Positions 7,418 to 14,594 of a stretch of 35,264 nucleotides of DNA are shown here, piece by piece. Position 1 is the first letter of the stretch; each line of letters opens with the position of its first letter. The notes beneath the pieces are model-generated. The model was not told where the DNA came from. It did no database searches and worked only from the letters and a program-made list of their open reading frames with translations. This DNA is from Pseudomonadota bacterium (GTDB lineage Bacteria > Pseudomonadota > Gammaproteobacteria > Burkholderiales > SG8-39): NCBI GenBank assembly GCA_021813275.1, contig JAKALD010000005.1:1-35264 (forward strand). Reading direction: 5' to 3'. Made by a program: the position numbers and the translations under genes.

Positions 7418-7983
7418 AGCTGCGCATACACGAGCACTCGCTCTTCGCGGTGCTCGCGCGCGCGCCGTGGTGGGTGAGCTTCCTGGTCGCGGGGCTCGTG
7501 CTCGCCGGGGCGCGGTTCGTGCTTCCGGTGCAGTACGCGGCGGCGTTCGCGATCCCCTTCGCCGGCATCGGCGCGTACGCCGCGTGGAAGCAGCTGCGCG
7601 CCCCGAGCGCGGAGCAGCTCGCGAAGACGCTCGAGGCGCTGCGCGCGATGCCCGCCGAGAATTTCGCGTTCGTGCTGGAGGAGACCTGGCGAAAGCACGG
7701 CTACGCGGTGGCGCGCCACGCGGGCGCGGGCGCCGACTACGAGCTCGAGAAGGGCGGGCGCACCGTGCTCGTCGCCTGCAGGCGCTGGAAGGCCACGCGC
7801 ACCGGCGTCGATCCGCTCAAGGAGCTGAAGGCCGCCGCCCGCGCGCGCAAGGCCGATGCGCTCTACCTCGCCGCGGGCGAGGTGACCGCGCAGGCGCGCA
7901 GGTTCGCGACCGACAACGCCGTGACGCTCGTCGAGGGTGCGGAAATCGCGAAGCTCGTCCCGCGCGCGGCGCAGCGGGCCTGA
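7414..7983 (+). CDS. Membrane-anchored Mrr-like restriction endonuclease domain, active site degenerate
   Basis: The 189-residue protein has two N-terminal membrane segments (about residues 19-37 and 41-59) and then a DUF2034/Mrr-like nuclease domain: FAFVLEETWRKHGYAVAR, D108 in GAGADYELEK, VLVACRRWKATRTGVDPLKEL, and a C-terminal AEIAKLV. In the Mrr family the catalytic motif after the D is Q-x-K (usually QCKRW). Here it reads A121-C-R123, so the glutamine and lysine are both replaced. It may have lost cleavage and kept a binding role. It is coupled to the esterase by a GTGA overlap. Confidence 0.75.
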   Translation: MKLRIHEHSLFAVLARAPWWVSFLVAGLVLAGARFVLPVQYAAAFAIPFAGIGAYAAWKQLRAPSAEQLAKTLEALRAMPAENFAFVLEETWRKHGYAVARHAGAGADYELEKGGRTVLVACRRWKATRTGVDPLKELKAAARARKADALYLAAGEVTAQARRFATDNAVTLVEGAEIAKLVPRAAQRA

Positions 7984-8000
7984 CGCGCGCGTCAGAAACC

Positions 8001-8014
8001 ATGATCCGCGTCAA
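8001..8014. promoter_or_regulatory. FNR/ANR-like binding site
   Basis: ATGATCCGCGTCAA resembles the FNR consensus TTGAT-N4-ATCAA with eight of ten positions matched. Its centre lies about 60 bases upstream of the predicted start of the small RNA at ~8067, close to the -61.5 spacing of class I FNR promoters. This is a motif match only. Confidence 0.4.
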
Positions 8015-8032
8015 CGATCGCGAATCGAGCGC

Positions 8033-8060
8033 TTGATCGCGCGTCGCGCGGTGCTAGGGT
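8033..8060 (+). promoter_or_regulatory. Predicted promoter of the structured RNA
   Basis: TTGATC (8033-8038) and TAGGGT (8055-8060) are separated by 16 bases, predicting a start near 8067. That falls two bases before the long-range closing stem of the RNA, which supports this placement. Confidence 0.45.
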
Positions 8061-8066
8061 GAAGGC

Positions 8067-8272
8067 GAGCCCGCGGGGGCAGCCGGATACCGGCGATGCG
8101 GGATTCCCGGCGACCGTCGGGATACCGTGCCCTCGACGCCGCGGCAAGGGCGCCGCGGCGCCGGTCGCGGGCTCGGCCGCGGACTCCTCCCCGCGGGCAG
8201 CAAAGCGCCGATATGGCGCAGCCCGATGCAGTCGGGCCACAAGGCCCCGCCTTCGTGCGGGGCCTTTCTTTT
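8067..8272 (+). ncRNA. Candidate structured small RNA with its own promoter and terminator
   Basis: The 336 bases between the Mrr-like gene and the ketopantoate reductase hold no credible coding frame but a set of nested helices. GCCCGCGGGG (8069-8078) pairs perfectly with CCCCGCGGGC (8189-8198), closing a domain that includes CGAC plus GCCGCGGC (8134-8145) paired with GCCGCGGC and GTCG (8152-8167). Two further hairpins follow: GCGCC/GGCGC (8205-8219, loop GATAT) and GCCCGA/TCGGGC (8221-8237). A strong intrinsic terminator ends the unit. In 8082-8128 three near-copies of a CGGGATACCGGCGA-like word recur about every 19 bases. I do not recognise a known RNA family. An alternative is an unusually long structured 5' leader of the downstream gene, but the terminator argues for an independent RNA. 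Confidence 0.55.
8241..8272 (+). terminator. Strong rho-independent terminator
   Basis: AAGGCCCCGC (8241-8250), loop CTTCGT, GCGGGGCCTT (8257-8266) form a perfect 10-bp stem followed by TCTTTT. It ends the small-RNA candidate 48 bases before the next gene. Confidence 0.85.
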
Positions 8273-8319
8273 GCGGGCTGCGGGTAGGATAGCGGCCCCG
8301 CATTGCAAGGGAAGAATCC

Positions 8320-9249
8320 ATGCGCTTCGCGATCTACGGCACCGGCGGCATCGGCGGGTACTTCGGCGCGCGGCTGGCCGAGGCCGGCCACGACGTGCAC
8401 TTCATCGCGCGCGGCGCGCAGCTCGCGGCGCTGCACGCGAAGGGGCTCAAGCTGCTCAGCCCGCTTGGCGACGTGTTCCTCGATCGGCCGCAGGCGACCG
8501 ACGATCCGCGCAAAATCGGCGAGGTCGACTGCGTGATCCTGGGCGTGAAGACCTGGCAGGTGCGCGAGGCGGCCGAGGCGATGCGGCCGCTCGTCGGCCG
8601 GGATACCGTCGTGCTGCCGCTGCTGAACGGCGTGGAGGCTTCCGACCAGCTCGCCGAGGTGCTCGGCGGCGCGCATGTGCTCGGGGGCCTCGCCAAGGTC
8701 TTCAGCAAGATCGAATCCCCCGGCGTGATCCGGCACTTCAACACCTTCGCGCGGATCGACTTCGGCGAGCTCGCGGGCGGGCGCTCCGCGCGCGCCGAGC
8801 GGCTGCGCCAGGCGCTCGCCAGGCCCGGCATCGACGTCGCGGCGAGCGAGGACATCCGCACCGAGCTCTGGAAGAAGCTCGTCATCGTCAGCTCCTGGGC
8901 CGGGCTCGGCGCGCTCGCGCGCAGCCCGATCGGGGCGCTGCGCACGCTGCCCGAGACGCGCGAGCTGATCGACCGCGCGATCGACGAGGGGATCGACGTC
9001 GGCGTCGCGCGCGGGCACGCGATCGAGGCCGGCTTCAAGGCCGAGCTGTGGCGCATCTACGACGCTCTGCCCGCCGATGCGACCGCCTCCATGCAGCGCG
9101 ACATCATGGAGGGCAAGCCCTCGGAGCTCGATGCCTGGAACGGCGCGATCGTGCGCTTCGGCGCCGCGGCGGGCGTCGAGACGCCGGTGCACGAGTTCAC
9201 CTGCTACGCGCTCCTGCCGATGGAACGGCGCGCGCGCGGGCAGACCTGA
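8320..9249 (+). CDS. panE: 2-dehydropantoate 2-reductase (ketopantoate reductase)
   Basis: A 309-residue ApbA/PanE family protein. The Rossmann motif is MRFAIYGTGGIGGYFGARLAEAG (GxGGxG at 7-12), the catalytic lysine is in ELWKKLVIVSSW, and the C-terminal domain has SELDAWNGAIVRFG and VETPVHEF, as in the family. It would reduce 2-dehydropantoate with NADPH in pantothenate synthesis; paralogues act on other 2-oxo acids, so the symbol is tentative. GGGAAG stands eight bases before the ATG. It is followed convergently by the hydrolase gene. Confidence 0.85.
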   Translation: MRFAIYGTGGIGGYFGARLAEAGHDVHFIARGAQLAALHAKGLKLLSPLGDVFLDRPQATDDPRKIGEVDCVILGVKTWQVREAAEAMRPLVGRDTVVLPLLNGVEASDQLAEVLGGAHVLGGLAKVFSKIESPGVIRHFNTFARIDFGELAGGRSARAERLRQALARPGIDVAASEDIRTELWKKLVIVSSWAGLGALARSPIGALRTLPETRELIDRAIDEGIDVGVARGHAIEAGFKAELWRIYDALPADATASMQRDIMEGKPSELDAWNGAIVRFGAAAGVETPVHEFTCYALLPMERRARGQT

Positions 9250-9258
9250 AGCACCGGC

Positions 9259-10134
9259 TCAGCAGAGGCTGCGCGCGGGCAGCGAGCGATCGGCGATCGT
9301 GCGCGCCGCGGCTTGCGCGGGCTCGGGAAGCGCGTGCCCGCCGAGCGCGCTCGCGGGAAGCGGCCGCGCGCTCGCCCCGCCCAGGAACTCCGTGACGCGC
9401 GCGGCGCTCGCCGCGCCCGGCCAGTAATCGCCGTGCCCGTAGCCGGGCATCGCCTCGCGCGCGCTCCACAGCCCCGCCGCGGGGTCGCCGTTGCGTCCCA
9501 CCGCCGTCGGAAAGAAGCCTTCGCCCGCGGCGCTCTGCCCGAGCGGGAAAGCCCAGCGCAGCACCGCGTCGGCCTGCGAGAAAAGAACGAGCGTCCTTCC
9601 CGGCGCCGCCGCCGCGGCGCGCAGCTCGCCGCCGTCTTCCACCATGTACACCGGCACTGCAGCGGCCATGAGGCAGCACACCGTGAAGCGCAGCGCCTCG
9701 GGGCTTCCCGCCGCGCAATGCGCCGCGAGGAGCTCCAGCAGCAGCCGGTTGCCGAGCGAGTGGCACACGAGCCGCACTTCGAGCGGCCAGCCGCCCGCGG
9801 GCTGGAGCGCGGCGAGGAACGCGTAGAGCCGCTGCGCGGCTTCGCGCGCGACCGGGATCTCGAACGGATAGGCGAGCGGCCGCAGGATCCCCCAGTCCTC
9901 GTCGCCCGGCCAGAGGAACTCGCACAGCTGTCCCGCGGCGAGCGAGGCCTCGAGCCCAGTATGCGCGAGGAACTCGCCGTAGCTTGCGAGCGCCTCGGGC
10001 GCGGTGTTGTTGTAGCCGTGCACGAGGAGCGTCACGCGCCTGGCGTGCGGCATGGGCGCGGGCGAAACCGAGAGGCTGTCCGCGACCGGCCCGCCCGCGG
10101 GGCGCGTGCGCGCCGAGAGCACGATCGCCGCCAC
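9259..10134 (-). CDS. Alpha/beta hydrolase with HGYNN motif (DUF900-like)
   Basis: The 291-residue protein shows LLVHGYNN (37-43), the nucleophile S126 in VCHSLGNRLLLELL, a probable acid in FSQADAVLRW and a histidine in GYGHGDYWPG. HGYNN with CHSLGN is characteristic of the DUF900-type alpha/beta hydrolases of unknown substrate. It starts with GTG one base after the stop of the upstream membrane-protein gene (TGA, C, GTG), so the two are coupled. No signal peptide is visible. Confidence 0.8.
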   Translation of the reverse strand: MAAIVLSARTRPAGGPVADSLSVSPAPMPHARRVTLLVHGYNNTAPEALASYGEFLAHTGLEASLAAGQLCEFLWPGDEDWGILRPLAYPFEIPVAREAAQRLYAFLAALQPAGGWPLEVRLVCHSLGNRLLLELLAAHCAAGSPEALRFTVCCLMAAAVPVYMVEDGGELRAAAAAPGRTLVLFSQADAVLRWAFPLGQSAAGEGFFPTAVGRNGDPAAGLWSAREAMPGYGHGDYWPGAASAARVTEFLGGASARPLPASALGGHALPEPAQAAARTIADRSLPARSLC

Positions 10135-10135
10135 G

Positions 10136-10858
10136 TCAGCGCAGCTTCTGCAGCGCGGCGAGCAGGTCGCGCGCCACCGGCGCGAGGAACCCGCCGACGA
10201 TGCCGACGAGCGCGATGCCCGGCAGCTGCACGGCCTCGAGCCCGCCCGGCTGCATCGCCACGCCGATCACCGTGACGAGGAAGCTCAGCGCGAACGAGGC
10301 GATCTGAAGGTAGAGCTTCCAGCGGTAGCCCGCGGCGATCTGCAGAGCGTCGATCGCGCGCTGCACGTGGTGCATCACGCGCGCGCGGGCGTCGACCTCC
10401 TCCTGCGCGCGCTTTCCGCCCGGCGCGGGCGGGGTTGCCGCGATCAGGCTCTCGACGTCCTCGCGCTCGGCGAGCGCGGCCATGAGGCGCAGCAGGTCGG
10501 CGCGCCTCGCCGGGTAGTCGAGCACCACCTGCATCGCCGCGCCGATCTGGCCGCACATCTGCTCGATCGGGATATCGTAGAACGCCTTGTCGTCGCCCGC
10601 GGTCGCGAGCCGCACGAGGTCGCGCTCGGCAGCAATCGGATCTGGCCCGCCGCCCGCGGCGCGTTGCTTGCGCGCGAGCCAGGCGCGCAGGTACGCGCGC
10701 TGGTACCAGTTGCGCAGGGGGAGCATGTCCTTCAGCGTCTGGATGATCGCCATGCTGAGCACGCCCACCGCGGCCATCGCCGCGACGAACGCGGTGACGT
10801 TCTCGGCGACCGCGTGCGTGAACTGCGTGATCGCGGCGGCGTAGGCGTCGAGGCTCAT
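10136..10858 (-). CDS. Three-helix membrane protein of unknown function
   Basis: The product is 240 residues with one N-terminal membrane segment (about 22-42), a long charged cytoplasmic middle with CGQIGAAMQVVLDYPARR, and two C-terminal membrane segments (about 180-203 and 212-232). I do not recognise a family. The start ATG at 10858 has GGGGAGGAG six bases upstream. It is the first gene of a two-gene operon with the HGYNN hydrolase, which suggests that the hydrolase acts at or with this membrane protein; that link is inferred only from the coupling. Confidence 0.75.
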   Translation of the reverse strand: MSLDAYAAAITQFTHAVAENVTAFVAAMAAVGVLSMAIIQTLKDMLPLRNWYQRAYLRAWLARKQRAAGGGPDPIAAERDLVRLATAGDDKAFYDIPIEQMCGQIGAAMQVVLDYPARRADLLRLMAALAEREDVESLIAATPPAPGGKRAQEEVDARARVMHHVQRAIDALQIAAGYRWKLYLQIASFALSFLVTVIGVAMQPGGLEAVQLPGIALVGIVGGFLAPVARDLLAALQKLR

Positions 10859-10966
10859 CGCGTGCTCCTCCCCGTGGGCGGACAGCGGGATCAATGTGCG
10901 CGCGGTCCTCGGGCGACGCTACGCCGGGGGAGGGGGAGGGTCAAGCGGGGCGGAAGTGGGAATGGG

Positions 10967-11017
10967 TTGACCGGTGCCCCACGACGCATTAAGCTTATTG
11001 GTTCCATAATGGTTCCA
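10967..11017 (+). promoter_or_regulatory. Promoter and direct-repeat operator of the FitAB-like operon
   Basis: TTGACC (10967-10972) and TAAGCT (10990-10995) are 17 bases apart. Two copies of GGTTCCA follow at 11000-11006 and 11011-11017, exactly 11 bp apart, covering the predicted start region. Same-face repeats are what a ribbon-helix-helix repressor would bind. A second -10-like word, CATAAT, lies between them. Of the 164 bases between the divergent genes, this is the only structure I see. Confidence 0.5.
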
Positions 11018-11022
11018 CCGCA

Positions 11023-11268
11023 ATGACAACCATGCTGACCCTGACATTGAAGAACATCCCGAAGGAGCTGCACGCCCGGCTCAAACAGGCCGCGGACCGA
11101 AACCGCCGGAGCTTGAACAGCGAGATCCTCGTGCGATTGGAGAGCGAATTCGCTGCTCCGACAGTCGATGCAGAGACGCTCGCGCGCAGACTGAAGGCTT
11201 TCACGGCAGGAATGCCGCGCGTCCAGCACGCCAGAGCGACTCGGTACAAGCGCCAAGGCCGCGCGTGA
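11023..11268 (+). CDS. FitA-like ribbon-helix-helix antitoxin
   Basis: An 81-residue Arc/FitA-type protein: TLTLKNIPKELHARLKQAA, then NRRSLNSEILVRLESEF, form the beta strand and two helices, and the tail (LKAFTAGMPRVQHARATRYKRQGRA) is the toxin-binding part. The PIN toxin gene starts in its stop region (GTGA). No Shine-Dalgarno precedes the ATG at 11023; an ATG at 11032 is also possible. It should repress its own promoter through the repeats upstream and neutralise the toxin. Confidence 0.86.
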   Translation: MTTMLTLTLKNIPKELHARLKQAADRNRRSLNSEILVRLESEFAAPTVDAETLARRLKAFTAGMPRVQHARATRYKRQGRA

Positions 11269-11669
11269 TCGTCGTCGACAGCAATGTCATCGCCTACTGC
11301 TGGATCAACGGGCCGCTTACGGAGCTTGCGCAGCGTATACGCGTCCGGGACCCGGAGTGGCATGCTCCCATTCTGTGGCGATCGGAGATGCGCAGCATTC
11401 TCACCGGATACCTCCGCGACGGCAGCCTTTCGGCCGCGCAGATCGCGAGAATCATGGAGGCGGCCGAGGAAGCGCTCGCCGGGCACGAGCATCTGGTGCC
11501 GAGCGAGCGCGTGTTTCACCTTGTGCGTGAATCGCGGCTGTCAGCCTATGACTGCGAGTTCGTAGCCCTGTCCGGCGCGCTCGCCGTGCCGCTGGTCACC
11601 GCGGACAGGGCGATCCTCAGGGCGTTTCCGGCGCGCGCCGTCGCGATGCCCGACTTCCTGCGCGAATGA
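11265..11669 (+). CDS. PIN-domain toxin (FitB/VapC-like)
   Basis: The 134-residue protein has the four PIN acidic residues: D5 (IVVDSNVIAY), E41 (WRSEMRSIL), D96 (LSAYDCEFVALS) and D114 (LVTADRAIL). It is the ribonuclease partner of the ribbon-helix-helix protein just upstream and is translationally coupled through a GTGA overlap. Its length is normal and no catalytic residue is missing, so the module looks intact. Confidence 0.88.
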   Translation: MIVVDSNVIAYCWINGPLTELAQRIRVRDPEWHAPILWRSEMRSILTGYLRDGSLSAAQIARIMEAAEEALAGHEHLVPSERVFHLVRESRLSAYDCEFVALSGALAVPLVTADRAILRAFPARAVAMPDFLRE

Positions 11670-11731
11670 CCGACCGCATGGGGGAGCCGCGCTGAGGGCT
11701 GCGCCGGTTATCGAGCCATTGGAGTGATGCC

Positions 11732-11794
11732 ATGTCTGTCCACGTTCTCGAAGCGCGCTACGTGCGGGACTACGTGGTGTGGCTGCCCTTCAGT
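11732..11794 (+). pseudogene. 5' stump of a DUF2442 gene
   Basis: Starting at ATG 11732, after GGAG, the sequence encodes MSVHVLEARYVRDYVVWLPF, the characteristic N-terminus of DUF2442 proteins. The similarity stops after about 20 codons, where the sequence becomes the 3' end of the dienelactone hydrolase gene on the opposite strand. DUF2442 genes usually belong to small toxin-antitoxin-like pairs. This is a deletion scar; the DUF2442 stump also supplies the stop codon now used by the hydrolase frame. Confidence 0.6.
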
Positions 11795-12508
11795 TCCCCG
11801 GCGAAGAACGCGAGCGCCTTCTCCCACGCGTCCTCGCTCGCCTCGGGCCGGTAGCGCTCCGGGTTGTCGAACGACTGGAACGCGTGCCCCGCGCCGTCGT
11901 AGCGGTGGAACTGGTGCTCGACGCCCGCGTCCGCTAGCGCGCGCTCGTAGTCGTCCACGTCCGCGGGCGAGGGGTTGGTGTCGTCGTTGCCGAAGAAGCC
12001 GATCAGCGGGCAGCGGATGTTTCCGGCGAGCGCGATCGCGGGCGGCGTGCCCGGGCCCAGCGGCAGCTTCACGCGCCCGCCGTAGAACACTGCGCAGGCC
12101 TTGTAGCGCGGATCGCTCGCCGCGCCGAGCCAGGCGACGCGCCCGCCCCAGCAGTGCCCGAGGATGCCGATGCGGCTCGCGTCGACGCCCGGCTGCTTCG
12201 CGAGCAGGTCGTGCGCGGCCTTGAGGTCCAACGTCGTCCAGTCGTCGCGGAACTCGTCGCGCTTTTGCTGCATCTCGGCCGACTTCGGCCACCAGTGGAA
12301 GATGAAGGGCACCGCCACCGCGTAGCCGTTCGCGCAGTAGCGGCTCGGCGATCTTGAGCGTCACCGTGTCGTTCTCCACCCCCGTATGCCCGACCGGGAT
12401 GTGCTGGCACTGAACGAGCCCCGGGCGCGGCCCTGCGCCCCGCGGCGCGAAGAGGAACACCTCCATGGGCACGCCCAGCACGCTCGTCGTTTCGATGCGG
12501 TAGTCCAT
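11770..12508 (-). pseudogene. Dienelactone hydrolase, frameshifted
   Basis: Two frames together form a dienelactone hydrolase family protein. The start (ATG 12508, GGGGGAG upstream) reads MDYRIETTSVLGVPMEVFLF to VTLKIAE. The rest reads RYCANGYAVAVPFIFHWWP in the next frame, with the nucleophile in GILGHCWGG, the acid in FFGNDD and histidine in DGAGHAF. At about 12342, GAGCCGCTAC has one C too many compared with the expected E-R-Y codons. The C-terminus ends ELKGSHTT in sequence shared with the DUF2442 stump. With one base corrected, it would encode a nearly full-length cytoplasmic hydrolase, so sequencing error is possible. Confidence 0.75.
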
Positions 12509-12559
12509 CGCGGCTCCCCCGATCGGCTGAGCGGCCATGATATCGGCCCCGTGCTGCAG

Positions 12560-12662
12560 CGTTCCTCTCAGTCCGCCGCGCCGCCGGATCCTGCAGCCTC
12601 CCGTTGGCGATGTTGGTGATCACCGGGCCCGGCGCGATCGCGTTCACGCGCTGCGGCGAAAC
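12560..12662 (-). pseudogene. Internal fragment of a short-chain dehydrogenase
   Basis: The frame that begins as aconitase X changes abruptly into RVNAIAPGPVITNIANGRLQ. The first part, VNAIAPGPV, is the conserved substrate/cofactor-loop motif near the C-terminus of SDR enzymes. Only about 30 residues survive, without the catalytic tetrad or Rossmann motif. It is wedged between the aconitase X stump and the dienelactone hydrolase, and the joint remains in frame. The limits are approximate. Confidence 0.5.
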
Positions 12663-12980
12663 GCCCTGCTCGGCCGCGTGCTCCGGATCGATTCCCTGCT
12701 GCACGTGGCAGGCGTAGGCCTTGACCCGCGGGATCGCGAGCGCCTCGGCGCTGTCCAGGCTGAACTCGGAGAACACCGCGTCCAGTCCTCCGGGATGCTC
12801 GGCCGCGCAGTCCCGGACGAAGGGCGTGGTCGCGCCCACGGTCGCGCAGACGTTGTTCGTATCGACCAGCCGCTCGGCCCCGAGCGCTTCCCCGTAGCGC
12901 ACGAGCAGATCCATCGCTCTCTGGCGTGCCGGGCCTTCCTTGCCGTCCAGCATGGCCTTTTCGTCGTCGGCCAGCTTCAT
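12663..12980 (-). pseudogene. 5' stump of aconitase X (DUF521)
   Basis: From ATG 12980, preceded by GGGAGG, about 100 residues match the N-terminus of the aconitase X catalytic subunit: KLADDEKAMLDGKEG, MDLLVRYGEALGAERLVDT, then VFSEFSLDSAEALAIPRVK and ACHVQQGIDPE. The full subunit has about 400 residues, so three quarters are gone and replaced by SDR-derived sequence. Aconitase X enzymes dehydrate small hydroxy acids such as cis-3-hydroxyproline. It is the first gene read leftward from the IclR-type operator at 13038-13052. Confidence 0.7.
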
Positions 12981-13037
12981 TCGCGCGCCTCCCGCTCGAA
13001 TGGTCGTTTGCGGCACGCGGGCTGTCAACGCACATCA

Positions 13038-13064
13038 TGAAACGATGTTTCAGAATATTGACAA
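13038..13064. promoter_or_regulatory. IclR-type operator 1 with divergent promoters
   Basis: TGAAACGATGTTTCA (13038-13052) is a perfect inverted repeat of six bases around GAT, the form bound by IclR-family regulators. Leftward, TTGTCA (13064-13059) with the repeat in the spacer could drive aconitase X. Rightward, TTGACA (13058-13063) and GAGAAT (13082-13087), 18 bases apart, could drive the FAD oxidoreductase. Nearly the same 31-base block occurs at 15611-15641. Confidence 0.6.
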
Positions 13065-13118
13065 GGCGGCGAGCGTGCGCGGAGAATTCCCTGCCCCGCG
13101 GCGAGAGAGGCTCGATCG

Positions 13119-14594
13119 ATGAAATTCAAACCCGGCCAGCGCACCGACGAGCGGATCCTCGCCTCGGACATCTTCGAGGTCGAGCGCTTCGATGTCGAGC
13201 GCCCGCGCGGTGCGCACCTGGACTTGGGCACCTGGCAGGAGGCCGCGCGCGAGATCCCGGTGTACCGCCGCTGCGACGTGCTCGTGGTCGGCGGCGGGCC
13301 CTCGGGCACCGCGGCGGCGGTGGCCGCGGCGCGCCTCGGCGCCGACGTCGCCCTGCTCGAGCGCTACAACCACCTGGGGGGCCTCTCGACCGGCGGGCTG
13401 GTCATCTGGATCGACCGCATGACCGACTGGGAGGGACGCCACGTCATCCGCGGCATCGGCGAAGAGCTGCTCGACCGGCTGCCGGCGGATGCGGTGGCCG
13501 GCCCGGCGCGCAGCGAGTGGGGCTCGCGCGACCCGGCGCGCGCGGCGCACTGGGCGCAGCGCACCGCCGCCTATCACGGCGTGGTGACCTGGTCGCCGAC
13601 CGTCGATCCCGAGCGGCTCAAGCTCGCCTCGCAGGAGCTGGTGCTCGAAACCAAGGTCCATCTCGTGTACCACTGCTGGGCGGCGGCGCCGCTCCTCGAA
13701 GACGGCGCGGTGCGCGGGGCGATCTTCGAGAGCAAGGCCGGGCGCCAGGCACTGCGCGCCCGGGTAGTCGTCGACGCCACCGGCGACGGGGACCTGTTCG
13801 CGCGCGCCGGAGCGGCGTTCGAATCCGACATCGAGCGCGACGACATCCACCATTGCATGAACACCGCGTGGCTGTTCGGCGGCGTCGACATGGAGCGCTG
13901 GCTGGAGTTCAAGGCGGGGCAGCCCGAGCAGTTCGCGGCGTTCATGGCGCGCGGCCGCGAGCGGCTGCGCCTCTTCGAGCGGCCGTTCGTTTCCTGGAGG
14001 AACGACGTCGCGCTCTTCATGGGGCCGCGCCAGTCGGGCTTCTCGGCGCTCGACCCGGACGACCAGACCGAGGTCGAGATCCGCTCGCACCGTCTCATGG
14101 CCGAGCACCTCGAGTTCTATCGGGCGAACGCGCCGGGGTTCGGGGGCGCCTTCCTCATGCTGAGCGCGCCGCAGCTCGGGGTGCGCCACAGCCGCCGGCT
14201 CGTGGGCGTGAGGCGAATCACGCGCGCCCAGTGGCCCACGGCGGCGGTGTTCGACGACGAGGTCGGCGTCACGCCCGCGGTGTCGCCGAAGTTCCCGAAC
14301 ATCTCGATCCCCTACGGCGCGCTGGTGCCGGAGAAGCTCGACGGGCTGCTCGCCTGCGGGCGACACATCGCCTGCGACCCGAGCTCGCACGGCTTCCTGC
14401 GCGAGATTCCGCAGTGCTGGATCACCGGCCAGGCCGCCGGGGTGGGCGCCGCGCTCGCGGCCCGCGACTGCGTCGAGCCGCGCGCCGTAGACGTAGGCGA
14501 GCTGCAGGCGCGGCTGCTCGGGCAGGGCGCGCACCTGCGGCCGGACGCTGCCGAAGGCAACGAGGCGCCGCTCGAGCGCTCGGGCGCGGCGTGA
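13119..14594 (+). CDS. FAD-dependent oxidoreductase (FAD_oxidored family)
   Basis: The 491-residue protein binds FAD through DVLVVGGGPSGTAAAVAAARLG (GGGxxG at 58-63), ERYNHLGGLSTGGLV and VVVDATGDGDLFARAGAAFE, and its C-terminal half has the conserved LLACGRHIACDPSSHGFLREIPQCWITGQAAGVGAALA. These are features of the FAD-dependent dehydrogenases found in catabolic gene clusters; the substrate is unknown. It is the only complete enzyme left in the IclR locus. GAGAGAGG precedes the ATG. The downstream biotinyl-domain remnant starts in its stop codon (GTGA), suggesting an operon before deletion. Confidence 0.82.
   Translation: MKFKPGQRTDERILASDIFEVERFDVERPRGAHLDLGTWQEAAREIPVYRRCDVLVVGGGPSGTAAAVAAARLGADVALLERYNHLGGLSTGGLVIWIDRMTDWEGRHVIRGIGEELLDRLPADAVAGPARSEWGSRDPARAAHWAQRTAAYHGVVTWSPTVDPERLKLASQELVLETKVHLVYHCWAAAPLLEDGAVRGAIFESKAGRQALRARVVVDATGDGDLFARAGAAFESDIERDDIHHCMNTAWLFGGVDMERWLEFKAGQPEQFAAFMARGRERLRLFERPFVSWRNDVALFMGPRQSGFSALDPDDQTEVEIRSHRLMAEHLEFYRANAPGFGGAFLMLSAPQLGVRHSRRLVGVRRITRAQWPTAAVFDDEVGVTPAVSPKFPNISIPYGALVPEKLDGLLACGRHIACDPSSHGFLREIPQCWITGQAAGVGAALAARDCVEPRAVDVGELQARLLGQGAHLRPDAAEGNEAPLERSGAA

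Noticed and set aside
8069-8130. Minus-strand resemblance to a cobalamin riboswitch (GGGAATCC and CTGCCCCCGC words)
   Set aside because: The B12 box and the order of conserved helices are missing, and no cobalamin-related gene lies downstream on that strand.
8067-8272. 6S RNA
   Set aside because: The length fits, but there is no large central bulge closed by the two RNA ends; extra hairpins and a terminator follow the closing stem.
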